Shown in pieces: positions 1 to 6,363 of a DNA stretch of 6,828 bases. The first letter of the stretch is position 1, and every line of letters begins with the position of its first letter. The stretch is from Bacteroidales bacterium UBA1064 (GTDB taxonomy: Bacteria; Bacteroidota; Bacteroidia; Bacteroidales; Tenuifilaceae). The stretch covers positions 1-6,828 of the forward strand of contig DCDD01000112.1 in NCBI GenBank assembly GCA_002316235.1, written 5' to 3'. The translations under genes were made by a program, and so were the position numbers. The notes beneath the pieces were generated by a model. It was not told where the DNA came from and did no database searches. It saw only the letters and a list, made by a program, of their open reading frames with translations.

Positions 1-38
1 AATTAGCTAAAATTGGTACTTACTGCGGTCAGTCGCAT

Positions 39-68
39 GGGGTCATCAGCCGGTAGGCTGATGACCCC
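39..68 (-). terminator. Perfect 13-bp hairpin after the peptidase gene
   Basis: A perfect inverted repeat is visible: GGGGTCATCAGCC (39-51), loop GGTA (52-55), GGCTGATGACCCC (56-68). It begins 7 nt beyond the TAA stop of the DPP III gene at 76-78. The stem is GC-rich and very stable, so it probably ends the operon transcript or protects its 3' end. No T tract follows on the minus strand, so it is not a canonical rho-independent terminator. The plus-strand side also lacks a T run. Terminator is the best call, but an mRNA-stabilising 3' hairpin fits equally well. Confidence 0.6.
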
Positions 69-75
69 TGATGGT

Positions 76-2109
76 TTACTTCGTTAGGAACGAGTAGCGT
101 TCGGAGTACTCCAGCATCTGCCTGGCATAATCCTCTGGATAATCAACCCTAACGTCCACAATGCTGTCGTTTTGAACTACAGGCACAAGGTCTGGGTTGA
201 TAAATCCCCCGTAGGGGGCCAAATTCAACTTGGAATAGCGCTCCAGAACTTCGTGGTGCAGTGCGGGGTCAACTTTTACCCCGAAGCTCTCAACAAGTTT
301 TTTGCCCGACTCGTAATCGCCCGAAGACTTAATCCGTTGAATTTCACGCAGTAGGCTGCCAAATAGCTGCCGTAACTTCTGGAAATCGTTTACCACAAAG
401 TAGGTTTTCCCATTTCGGTTTTTCCTCTCAACAACATTTTCATCCTTTCCATGTTCGTAGCACCATTGGGCAATCAGCTGGCGGTTGCGCATGTGTGCCT
501 GCTCAATGTTTTTCCCAGGTTCCACCCGGGTAAGCTGCGTCATTAACCCGTTGCGGATGTAGTTGCTGTACTGAACCCTGGCTACATCAAGGTTGCGCAT
601 GAGGCCCAGCTCAACCATTTTTGGATCCATGATATAGTAAAGGGCAAATAGGTCAGCCCGAGCCTCCTCTAATGGGGAGCCGTAGTTTTTCAGTTCATCA
701 CCTTTAACTCCTGGAGCCAGCTGGCCAGAGCCATGCCCAAGGCATTCGTGCAAATCGGTGTGCAGGCAATCGGCCAGGTAACCATACTGCTTGTTGAGTG
801 CTACCTCCTCGTCCGACCAGGCAAACTCCTCCATGAATCCATTTCCCAACGAGGCTTGGTTGTAGGCGTAGGTGATATTATCCATGGTAACCGATTTTGA
901 ACCATGCTGCTTTCTTATCCAGTCTGCATTTGGCAGGTTTATGCCAATGGGGGTTGACGGGTAGCAATCGCCCCCGAGCTGGGCCACGGTTATCACCTTG
1001 GCGCTTACCCCTTTCACTTCCTTCTTTTTGAATATGCTGTCAATGGGCGAGTGATCTTCAAACCACTGTGCGTTGGCGCTTATCACCTCGGTACGATGGG
1101 TTGCCTCGTCGTTCCTGAAGTTCACCACCGACTCCCAGCTTCCCTTGTAGCCCAGCGGATCGCCGTAAGTCTCGATGAAACCGTTGACAAAATCAACTTT
1201 AGACTGTGTATCGCTTAGCCAGAGTATGTTGTACTCGTCAAACTTTCTCAAATCGCCTGTTTTGTAGTAATCTACCAGGGTTTCAATTATTTTTTGCTGA
1301 TATTCATTTTCAGCCACTGTGGCGGCCTTCTCCAGCCAGAAAACGATTTTACCGATAGCCTTTCCGTACATGCCGTTTGCATACCAAACCTGCTCCTCTA
1401 TTTTTCCGTTTTTTTTCACCAGTTTAGAGTTTAAACCGTAGGATATGGGAGTGCTATCGTTGGGGTTGGCCAGCCTGGAGTAGAATTCTTCTGCTTCGGC
1501 CTGTGTAACACCCTCGTAGTAGTTGCAGGCTGAGGTGGTTACCAAATCAGATCCGGCAAGCTGGTTAACTCGTTTTGGGGCTACGTCCGCATCGAAAATT
1601 ATGGGTGTAAAATGTGCCAGAATGCTATCGACGCCCCCAAATTTCTTAGGGAGCATCTCGGACGGGGTGTTACCAACCAGCTCGGCAAAGTAGCTTCGGT
1701 CGAAATCGGGCATAATTTTATCGGTGGAGTAGTGGTGGTGTATGCCGTTGGAGAACCAAACCCGCTTCAGGTAAACCATAAAGCTACCCCATCGTGGGTC
1801 GTTGCGGTTTCCCTTGTAACCCTGGTAAACTCCCTCCAGAACTGAGCGCACATCGAGGTTGAACTTGTAGTTTTGGTCCCAAATGATATCCCTACCGCAT
1901 TTAGCTGCTTCACTAAGGTAGTACACCAGCACCCTTTGTTTAGGTGTGAGCGAATCGAAGCCCGGAATTTGGTAGCGCATGATGCGGAGGTCGGCAAACT
2001 GGTCAACTTGCCACTTAAAAGGTTCGGCCTGCTCGTTTCCCGATTTACATCCACCAGTCGAGAATCCGGTAGCGGCCATTAACAATAGTGCCATTATTTT
2101 TCTGTTCAT
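76..2109 (-). CDS. Dipeptidyl peptidase III-type zinc metallopeptidase (family M49), predicted lipoprotein
   Basis: This is a 677-aa exopeptidase expected to release dipeptides from the N-terminus of short peptides. The zinc motif HECLGH is at residues 454-459: H454 and H459 are ligands and E455 is catalytic. The second M49 motif, EEARAD, is at 481-486, with E482 as the third ligand. The 28-residue H-to-E spacing, the length near 675 aa and the Cys inside HEXXGH all match the short Bacteroidetes DPP III, as in Bacteroides thetaiotaomicron. Human DPP III has a longer insert and HELLGH. The N-terminus has a basic n-region, a hydrophobic stretch and a lipobox-like TGGC ending at C21. This suggests a lipid-anchored envelope protein, while many DPP III enzymes are cytosolic. 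The residues after C21 (KSGNEQ) hold only one acid, so surface export is uncertain. The ATG at 2107-2109 retains the signal sequence. The gene lies 36 nt after the secreted-protein gene and appears last in the operon. Its supply of dipeptides would fit the aminotransferase upstream, but that link is inference. Confidence 0.93.
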   Translation of the reverse strand: MNRKIMALLLMAATGFSTGGCKSGNEQAEPFKWQVDQFADLRIMRYQIPGFDSLTPKQRVLVYYLSEAAKCGRDIIWDQNYKFNLDVRSVLEGVYQGYKGNRNDPRWGSFMVYLKRVWFSNGIHHHYSTDKIMPDFDRSYFAELVGNTPSEMLPKKFGGVDSILAHFTPIIFDADVAPKRVNQLAGSDLVTTSACNYYEGVTQAEAEEFYSRLANPNDSTPISYGLNSKLVKKNGKIEEQVWYANGMYGKAIGKIVFWLEKAATVAENEYQQKIIETLVDYYKTGDLRKFDEYNILWLSDTQSKVDFVNGFIETYGDPLGYKGSWESVVNFRNDEATHRTEVISANAQWFEDHSPIDSIFKKKEVKGVSAKVITVAQLGGDCYPSTPIGINLPNADWIRKQHGSKSVTMDNITYAYNQASLGNGFMEEFAWSDEEVALNKQYGYLADCLHTDLHECLGHGSGQLAPGVKGDELKNYGSPLEEARADLFALYYIMDPKMVELGLMRNLDVARVQYSNYIRNGLMTQLTRVEPGKNIEQAHMRNRQLIAQWCYEHGKDENVVERKNRNGKTYFVVNDFQKLRQLFGSLLREIQRIKSSGDYESGKKLVESFGVKVDPALHHEVLERYSKLNLAPYGGFINPDLVPVVQNDSIVDVRVDYPEDYARQMLEYSERYSFLTK

Positions 2110-2145
2110 TTTTAGTTGAGTTGCAAAATGTATGAGGTGTGTATG

Positions 2146-3072
2146 CTATTTTCTCTTTTGCTGGGGTTTATATAGAAATGGGGGTTCGTCTATCTTTTCT
2201 GGTGCGTCAACAGGATTTACTTTTTCTCTGGAGGGGTTACGCATGTCCAGGTCCCTAACATAAACCCATTTTCCATTTTCAAAGGCAAAACCATCTATTG
2301 AGGCATCAGGCCCGTAGAACTGAAAATCACCGGTAAATTCGGGTTGGGAGGGCGACAGGTGATCGAATGCAATTATTTTTTGCTCATCATAGTACTTGAG
2401 GTTGAAACCGGCTCTTGCGCTAAACTCAAAAACAATTCTCGAAAGCAGCTGCTTGTTATCCACGTTAAAAACTGGCAGGCCAAAAACAGGTTCTCCCTGG
2501 GGGCTGAGGGTGAGCACCTCGATTACCTTTTTTGAGGTGAAGAGGTTGTTGTAGTCGAATCCTAGCAACACGTACTGCTTTTCTGAGCCGTAGGGTAGTT
2601 CTGCCAGCTGGTAGTACAGAGCTCCAAGCCACCTGTCGGCCGGTAACCTTTCGTGTTGCGGGTCCTTTACCATTTCCCGGCTATCCGTGAGGGCATAAAG
2701 TCGGGATTTATCTCCATCCAGTCGAACCAGAACAAACCCGAAGTAGCGATGGTAGCCACCTGTTTGGGGAATATTCCAGGTGATTATCCTTACCTTTTGA
2801 TCACTGGAAGTGAGCATTCCCACGTGTTTTAGTGAGCTGAATGGGTAATCTATTGCCCCATCATGCTCAAGAGTGTTTTTAAAGTTCTCATGGAAAATTC
2901 TATTCAGCGAGTCGCGCCGGGTGGTGGATGTTTCGCTTACGATGAGTGAGAGCAGCTTAGAAAGCGAGTCCTCGCGGGTAGAAAAGAAGTTGGCATTAAC
3001 TTCTTGTCCAAACCCCACAAGGGGTAGAATAACCAGGGCAGCCGCAACGGTAATTAGGATTACTTTGCGCAT
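2146..3072 (-). CDS. Secreted protein of unknown function, 308 aa
   Basis: I cannot assign a function. Residues 1-22 form a clear Sec signal peptide: MRK, then a hydrophobic run (VILITVAAALVILPLVGF), then a GFGQ site where signal peptidase I could cut. There is no lipobox cysteine, so a periplasmic or secreted protein is likely. The mature part is rich in aromatic residues and beta-prone segments. Recognisable landmarks are GGYHRYFGFVLVRLDG (105-120), YVLLGFDYNNLFTSKKVIEVL (167-187), RIVFEFSARAGFNLKY (212-227), FQFYGPDASIDGFAFENGKWVYVRDLDMRNP (250-280, approximate) and a basic, proline-rich tail. I see no catalytic motif, cysteine pattern or further membrane span. From memory, similar proteins recur as uncharacterised Bacteroidetes genes, but I could not check this. 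The ATG is 3 nt past the aminotransferase stop, so translational coupling is likely. The peptidase gene follows after 36 nt. Confidence 0.88.
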   Translation of the reverse strand: MRKVILITVAAALVILPLVGFGQEVNANFFSTREDSLSKLLSLIVSETSTTRRDSLNRIFHENFKNTLEHDGAIDYPFSSLKHVGMLTSSDQKVRIITWNIPQTGGYHRYFGFVLVRLDGDKSRLYALTDSREMVKDPQHERLPADRWLGALYYQLAELPYGSEKQYVLLGFDYNNLFTSKKVIEVLTLSPQGEPVFGLPVFNVDNKQLLSRIVFEFSARAGFNLKYYDEQKIIAFDHLSPSQPEFTGDFQFYGPDASIDGFAFENGKWVYVRDLDMRNPSREKVNPVDAPEKIDEPPFLYKPQQKRK

Positions 3073-3075
3073 AAG

Positions 3076-4269
3076 CTAGCGGTTTATTTCGTTTAGACCT
3101 TGGTAGATTAGGTTGGCCACCTCTTCGCATTGCTCCTTTGTTATGCAAAGGGGAGGTGCAAGCCTGATGGCCGTGTTGCAAAATAGAAACCAGTCCAGCA
3201 CGAAACCATGTTCCACTCCATATTTTATTAAGGCGCTGACCTTCTCAAACGAACCTAGCTCTATGGCCATCAGCAGACCGAATGACCGAAACTCTTTAAC
3301 CAGCGGGTGTTTCGATAGGATATCCCTGAATATTTGCTCCTTTTCCGGAACGCTTTCGGGGAGCCTGTCGCCGGTTAAAACGTCAATTGCGGCGAGCGAT
3401 GCGGCACAGGAAACCGGATGACCTCCAAAGGTTGTAATATGCCCAAGGGAAGGGTTTTCCATGAGGCAGTTCATTATTTTCTGTGAGGAAATGAATGCCC
3501 CTAGGGGCATACCACCACCCAGCGCCTTTGCTAGGAGCAGGATGTCGGGTGTAACCCCAAATCGCTCTAGCGCAAACATCTTTCCGGTTCGGCCCATGCC
3601 TGTTTGAATCTCGTCAAAAATCAGTAAAGCGCCCACCTCGGAGCAACGACGACGTAGTTCGGTAATAAAATTGCCATCGGCAACCCTTATGCCCGCCTCG
3701 CCCTGAACGGGCTCAATTATCACACAGGCAGTGCGGTTGGTTATTCGGGCAAGGTCTGCTATACTGTTGAATTCAAGTATCGAAATATCCGGGAGTAATG
3801 GCCGAAAGGATCTTTTCTGGCTTTCAACCCCCATCACGCTAAGCGCACCCTGTGTGCCGCCATGGTAGGCATTTCGGAACGAGATTATTTCTGTCCTACC
3901 AGTAAACCTTTTGGATAGCTTCATTGCCCCCTCAACAGCTTCGCTTCCAGAGTTAACAAAGTAAACCGAGCTAAGCGTCTGGGGTAGCATGGATGAAAGT
4001 TTAGCGGCCAGTAGTACCTGAGGGCTCTGGATGAACTCGCCGTAAACCATCAGGTGCATGTATGCCGAGGCCTGATCCTGAACAGCTTTGACTACTCTGG
4101 GGTTAGCGTGTCCAACATTGCTCACCGAGATTCCCGAAATCAAATCGTAGTATTTTTCGCCACTTGGCCCAAAAAGAAAAACCCCCTCGGCTCTGCTTAC
4201 CTCAAGCATCAGGGGTGCATCGGATGTTTGGGCAACATGGCTAAGAAAAAGTTGCCTGATGTTCTGCAT
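3076..4269 (-). CDS. Class III PLP-dependent aminotransferase (acetylornithine/ornithine/GABA aminotransferase-like)
   Basis: This 397-aa fold-type I aminotransferase is complete and of normal length. The Schiff-base lysine is K248 in LLLAKALGGGMPLGA. The cofactor-binding DE-x-QTGMGRTG motif is at 219-229, with D219 facing the pyridine nitrogen. NSGSEAVEGAMKL (106-118) forms the phosphate-binding region, YHGG (135-138) carries the ring-stacking aromatic, TTFGGHP (279-285) supplies the phosphate contact from the second subunit, and R369 or its neighbour in AIRLAPPL probably binds the substrate carboxylate. The family moves an omega-amino group from acetylornithine, ornithine, lysine or 4-aminobutyrate to 2-oxoglutarate. 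No other arginine-biosynthesis gene is nearby, so naming it argD would be unsafe, and the substrate remains open. It begins 18 nt after the response regulator stop and ends 3 nt before the secreted-protein gene, as expected for an operon. The ATG at 4267-4269 gives the usual N-terminus. No Shine-Dalgarno sequence is visible. Confidence 0.92.
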   Translation of the reverse strand: MQNIRQLFLSHVAQTSDAPLMLEVSRAEGVFLFGPSGEKYYDLISGISVSNVGHANPRVVKAVQDQASAYMHLMVYGEFIQSPQVLLAAKLSSMLPQTLSSVYFVNSGSEAVEGAMKLSKRFTGRTEIISFRNAYHGGTQGALSVMGVESQKRSFRPLLPDISILEFNSIADLARITNRTACVIIEPVQGEAGIRVADGNFITELRRRCSEVGALLIFDEIQTGMGRTGKMFALERFGVTPDILLLAKALGGGMPLGAFISSQKIMNCLMENPSLGHITTFGGHPVSCAASLAAIDVLTGDRLPESVPEKEQIFRDILSKHPLVKEFRSFGLLMAIELGSFEKVSALIKYGVEHGFVLDWFLFCNTAIRLAPPLCITKEQCEEVANLIYQGLNEINR

Positions 4270-4287
4270 ATAAAAGGTTACCTGCTA

Positions 4288-4998
4288 TTACTTGTTGATC
4301 AGATTAATTTCGCTTAACAGTTTATCGCGGTATGACTTTCCGATAGGGATTATTTTACGTCCCTCAGGAGTTCGGATCACTGTAGCGTTATCCTCAATGC
4401 TTTCAATTTTGCCAACATTCACTATAAATGAGCGATGAATCCTTTTGAATCGAACCGAAGAAAGTTGATTTTCAATGGATTTCATGGTTAGATGAATGGT
4501 AAACCGCTCGTTAACGGTATTAATAACAATGTAGTTTTCAAGTGCCTCTATCCATAGTATGTCGCTATACTTTACCCGAATCAACATGTTGTTTTTCTTG
4601 ATGAAGATCTCCTTGTCATCGTCGTAGGGAGAGCGTTGCTGGTTAAACTTGTCGTAAGCCTTGCTAACAGCTTTTGTAAAGCGGGGAAATGTAATGGGTT
4701 TCAGGAGGTAGTCGGTAACGCTGTAGTCAAATGCCTTAAGGGCGTACTTTTCCTTCGAGGAGATTATAATAACCTGTGGTTCTTGGGAGGTAGCCTCTAA
4801 AAAGTCTATGCCGCTCATTTCGGGCATCTCTATGTCCAGAAAAATTAAATTGACTGGTTCAAGTGAATTTTTAAGAAAATTAAGGGCATCAACTGCGTTG
4901 GGAAAAGAGCCCGTTAGCCGTATGAAGTCAATTTTTGAAGCATAATCTTCAATAACTCTGCGCGATAGCTCATCATCATCTACCTGTATGCAGTTCAT
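4288..4998 (-). CDS. LytTR-family response regulator (LytR/AlgR type)
   Basis: This 236-aa two-component regulator has an N-terminal receiver domain (about residues 2-118) and a C-terminal LytTR DNA-binding domain (about 130-234). Receiver landmarks are the acidic pocket D7-D9, phosphoacceptor D55 in LIFLDIEMPEMSG, the serine pair S80-S81 in place of the usual Thr/Ser, and K100-P101 in DYLLKP. The LytTR part shows IFIKKNNMLIRVKYSDILWIEALENYI and the conserved RFKRIHRSFIVNV stretch. It is expected to bind DNA as a dimer at paired direct repeats once phosphorylated. No histidine kinase gene adjoins it, so it looks like an orphan with its partner elsewhere. It has its own promoter at 5047-5077 and leads the putative operon with the aminotransferase, the secreted protein and the peptidase. 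A palindrome at the predicted transcription start (5027-5040) could be an operator. The leader shows no Shine-Dalgarno sequence. Confidence 0.95.
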   Translation of the reverse strand: MNCIQVDDDELSRRVIEDYASKIDFIRLTGSFPNAVDALNFLKNSLEPVNLIFLDIEMPEMSGIDFLEATSQEPQVIIISSKEKYALKAFDYSVTDYLLKPITFPRFTKAVSKAYDKFNQQRSPYDDDKEIFIKKNNMLIRVKYSDILWIEALENYIVINTVNERFTIHLTMKSIENQLSSVRFKRIHRSFIVNVGKIESIEDNATVIRTPEGRKIIPIGKSYRDKLLSEINLINK

Positions 4999-5026
4999 CT
5001 TGTTCTAGTTAAGTTAACCTGAAAAA

Positions 5027-5040
5027 TTCTTTCTAAAGAA
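5027..5040. promoter_or_regulatory. Palindrome at the response-regulator start site, candidate operator
   Basis: The inverted repeat TTCTTT-CT-AAAGAA lies just downstream of the -7 box at 5047-5054, covering roughly the first 15 transcribed bases, and 29 nt before the ATG. Its position suits a repressor or autoregulatory site, or a short 5' hairpin in the mRNA. It does not look like the usual pair of LytTR direct repeats, so binding by the encoded regulator is only a guess. A 6-bp A/T-rich palindrome can also arise by chance. Confidence 0.3.
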
Positions 5041-5046
5041 CCTACA

Positions 5047-5077
5047 CAAACTTAATGCAATTTATTATACTCTGCAA
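5047..5077 (-). promoter_or_regulatory. Bacteroidetes-type promoter of the response-regulator operon
   Basis: Read on the minus strand, TTG (5075-5077) is followed by a 20-bp spacer and TAAGTTTG (5047-5054), an exact TAnnTTTG -7 box. Transcription should start near 5040-5043, giving a leader of about 43-45 nt. The TAA of the -7 box is also the stop codon of the TrmH-type gene, so the promoter is carved out of the end of the upstream gene. An A-rich stretch (plus-strand T run near 5083-5089) lies upstream of the -33 element. Confidence 0.65.
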
Positions 5078-5768
5078 CAAATCTTTTTTCGACAATGTGG
5101 CAGTTTTTCACGGATTTTCTTAACCAGTCGAGTAGCACAACCTCTTTCTCATATTCCGACAGGGGGTATGCGGGGTTTGCTTTTGCCCGGTGAACCAATT
5201 CGTAGAGGGTTATGGCAACAGAAACCGATATGTTGTAGCTTTCGGTGAAGCCGTACATCGGAATGGTGATAAATTCTTCCGAAAGGCTCATGGCCTCTTC
5301 GGACAATCCCGAGAGTTCTGTGCCAAAAAGAATGGCAAATTTTCCTTTTTCGGTATCGAAATCGCGAATGCTGCACCCCAGTGAATGGGGTGAGGTGGCA
5401 ACTATCCGGTAACCGCTACTCCTCAATGTTTGTAACGCCTCTTGGGTTATGCTCTTATTGCCGGAATACTTTTTAATGGTCAGCCATTTTGATGCGCCCA
5501 TGTCAACCTCGGGGTTAACGTTAAAAGAATTCCTGTTTTCGATGATATGAACATCCTGAATGCCAAGGCATTCACAACTTCTTAGAGCTGCGCTGGCGTT
5601 TTGAGGTTGGTACAAATCCTCTAGAACCACAGTAATGTAGCGTGTTCGTCTGCTCAAAACCTCCCTGAGCAAGTTTAGCCTGCGTTCAAGCACCAGGTCA
5701 GACAGGTAGCTGGTTAGCTGGAGACGAAACTGCCGATCACTCTGTATTAAATGGTCAATGCCGCTCAT
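5052..5768 (-). CDS. trmH: TrmH/SpoU-family RNA 2'-O-methyltransferase, probably tRNA (Gm18)
   Basis: This 238-aa SPOUT methyltransferase uses S-adenosylmethionine to methylate a ribose 2'-OH, most likely G18 of tRNAs. Family motif 1 is NASAALRSCECLGI (57-70) with the key arginine R63. Motif 2 is FGTELSGLS (148-156). Motif 3 is IPMYGFTESYNISVSVAI (169-186), which forms the trefoil knot cofactor site. The C-terminal extension with LLDWLRKS and the N-terminal helical segment before VVLEDLYQPQNA resemble tRNA Gm18 TrmH rather than rRNA-modifying RlmB, which usually carries an N-terminal L30e-like domain. Motif 3 has SYN where SLN is usual. The gene stands alone after a 227-bp spacer beyond the HU terminator, and I found no consensus promoter for it. 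Its stop codon is shared with the -7 box of the response-regulator promoter, so some read-through into that operon is possible. The ATG at 5766-5768 gives a full-length family N-terminus. Confidence 0.88.
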   Translation of the reverse strand: MSGIDHLIQSDRQFRLQLTSYLSDLVLERRLNLLREVLSRRTRYITVVLEDLYQPQNASAALRSCECLGIQDVHIIENRNSFNVNPEVDMGASKWLTIKKYSGNKSITQEALQTLRSSGYRIVATSPHSLGCSIRDFDTEKGKFAILFGTELSGLSEEAMSLSEEFITIPMYGFTESYNISVSVAITLYELVHRAKANPAYPLSEYEKEVVLLDWLRKSVKNCHIVEKRFVAEYNKLH

Positions 5769-5995
5769 TCCATACTATTATCATTCTTACTAAGTGGGTT
5801 ATGCAGTTCAGCTCCTGGGGTGATTAGGTCTTGTAACAGCTAGCATCATCCGACTGAATAGGGTTAACGCCCTTCAACCAGGTTAGCTGATGGGTAAAAT
5901 TTACCCCTTAAGCCGAATGGCTACCATGATTAATTTGCCTGGCTGGAAGCATAACATGTAACAAAAGGCTAGCTTGCACGGCTTTACCTTCAAGT
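5769..5995. other. Spacer between TrmH gene and HU terminator, no gene recognised
   Basis: This stretch of about 227 bp holds no convincing reading frame, tRNA or known small RNA that I can recognise. It must contain the TrmH promoter, because the HU terminator blocks read-through from the right, yet no TAnnTTTG box is visible on the minus strand. The only CAAA (5962-5965) has TA four bases away instead of two. It contains a perfect palindrome at 5892-5906, a small AGCC/GGCT hairpin at 5911-5922, and CTAGC repeats near 5840 and 5970. Base composition is more GC-rich than the spacer upstream of HU, which hints at a structured RNA or decayed coding DNA. Confidence 0.5.
5892..5906. repeat. Perfect 15-bp palindrome GGGTAAAATTTACCC
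   Basis: Two 7-base arms, GGGTAAA and TTTACCC, face each other around one central A. The site is about 125 bp upstream of the TrmH start codon in a spacer with no other recognised signal. Its form is that of a transcription-factor operator, but no regulator can be named from the sequence. It is followed at 5911-5922 by AGCC-GAAT-GGCT, so the two could also be adjacent hairpins of an RNA. Confidence 0.4.
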
Positions 5996-6024
5996 AAAAA
6001 AAAAGGAGAACACTAAGGTTCTCC
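5996..6024 (-). terminator. Rho-independent terminator of the HU gene
   Basis: On the minus strand GGAGAAC (revcomp of 6018-6024), a 6-nt loop and GTTCTCC (revcomp of 6005-6011) form a perfect 7-bp stem, followed directly by nine Ts (plus-strand A run 5996-6004). It starts 20 nt after the HU stop codon. This is a textbook intrinsic terminator for leftward transcription and isolates HU from the TrmH gene. Confidence 0.9.
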
Positions 6025-6044
6025 CTTGGGATTTTCTGTATTAG

Positions 6045-6317
6045 CTATTGAACTTTTCCATTCAGTTCGCTACCAGCTTTAAACTTAACAACCTTCTTAG
6101 CCTTGATGTTGATGGGCTTTCCGGTTTGAGGGTTACGTCCTGTGCGGGCGCTCCTCTTGGCAACGGAGAATGAGCCAAAACCTACCAGGGCAACTCTATC
6201 ACCTTTCTTAAGGGCGGTGCCAGTAGTTTTGATGAAAGCATCAAGTGCTTTCTTTGCATCAGCCTTGGTAACCTTAGCTTCAGCTGCAATTGCATCAATT
6301 AATTGAGCTTTGTTCAT
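6045..6317 (-). CDS. HU-family DNA-binding protein
   Basis: This 90-aa histone-like protein is the usual length for HU. It bends and compacts DNA as a dimer in the nucleoid and assists replication, repair and transcription. The N-terminal helices run MNKAQLIDAIAAEAKVTKADAKKALDAF (1-28). The beta-saddle starts at GDRVALVGFGSF (39-50). The flexible arm carries the family signature through RTGRNPQTGK (58-67), with the DNA-intercalating proline P63 in RNP. The last strand and helix are lysine-rich (VVKFKAGSELNGKV). Whether the partner is itself (homodimer) or another HU/IHF subunit cannot be seen here. It is monocistronic: its own promoter is at 6368-6397 and its terminator at 5996-6024. The leader is A/T-rich without a Shine-Dalgarno sequence, as is usual for Bacteroidetes. 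Confidence 0.97.
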   Translation of the reverse strand: MNKAQLIDAIAAEAKVTKADAKKALDAFIKTTGTALKKGDRVALVGFGSFSVAKRSARTGRNPQTGKPINIKAKKVVKFKAGSELNGKVQ

Positions 6318-6363
6318 AATAGATAAATTTTAGGGTTAAAAAATAGTTGTTAGTTGGCTTTCC

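Noticed and set aside
1612..2082. Plus-strand and second minus-strand open frames inside the peptidase gene
   Set aside because: They are shadows of a strongly supported M49 coding frame and have no independent start signals.
2124..2132. Possible promoter for the peptidase gene (TACATTTTG on the minus strand)
   Set aside because: The gap between TA and TTTG is three bases instead of two, and no TTG lies at the right distance upstream. Operon read-through explains expression better.
3113..3421. 102-codon open frame on the plus strand
   Set aside because: It lies wholly antisense to the well-supported aminotransferase, has no promoter and its translation has no recognisable motif.
3076..4269. 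Naming the aminotransferase argD
   Set aside because: Class III aminotransferases for acetylornithine, ornithine, lysine and GABA share these motifs, and no arginine gene is adjacent.
4054..4317. 87-codon plus-strand open frame spanning the regulator-aminotransferase junction
   Set aside because: It overlaps two conserved genes on the opposite strand and has no promoter or protein-like composition.
5008..5018. GTTAAGTTAAC as a LytTR binding site
   Set aside because: The GTT cores are 5 bp apart, not about one DNA helical double turn (roughly 21 bp) as expected for paired LytTR repeats, and the flanks match poorly.
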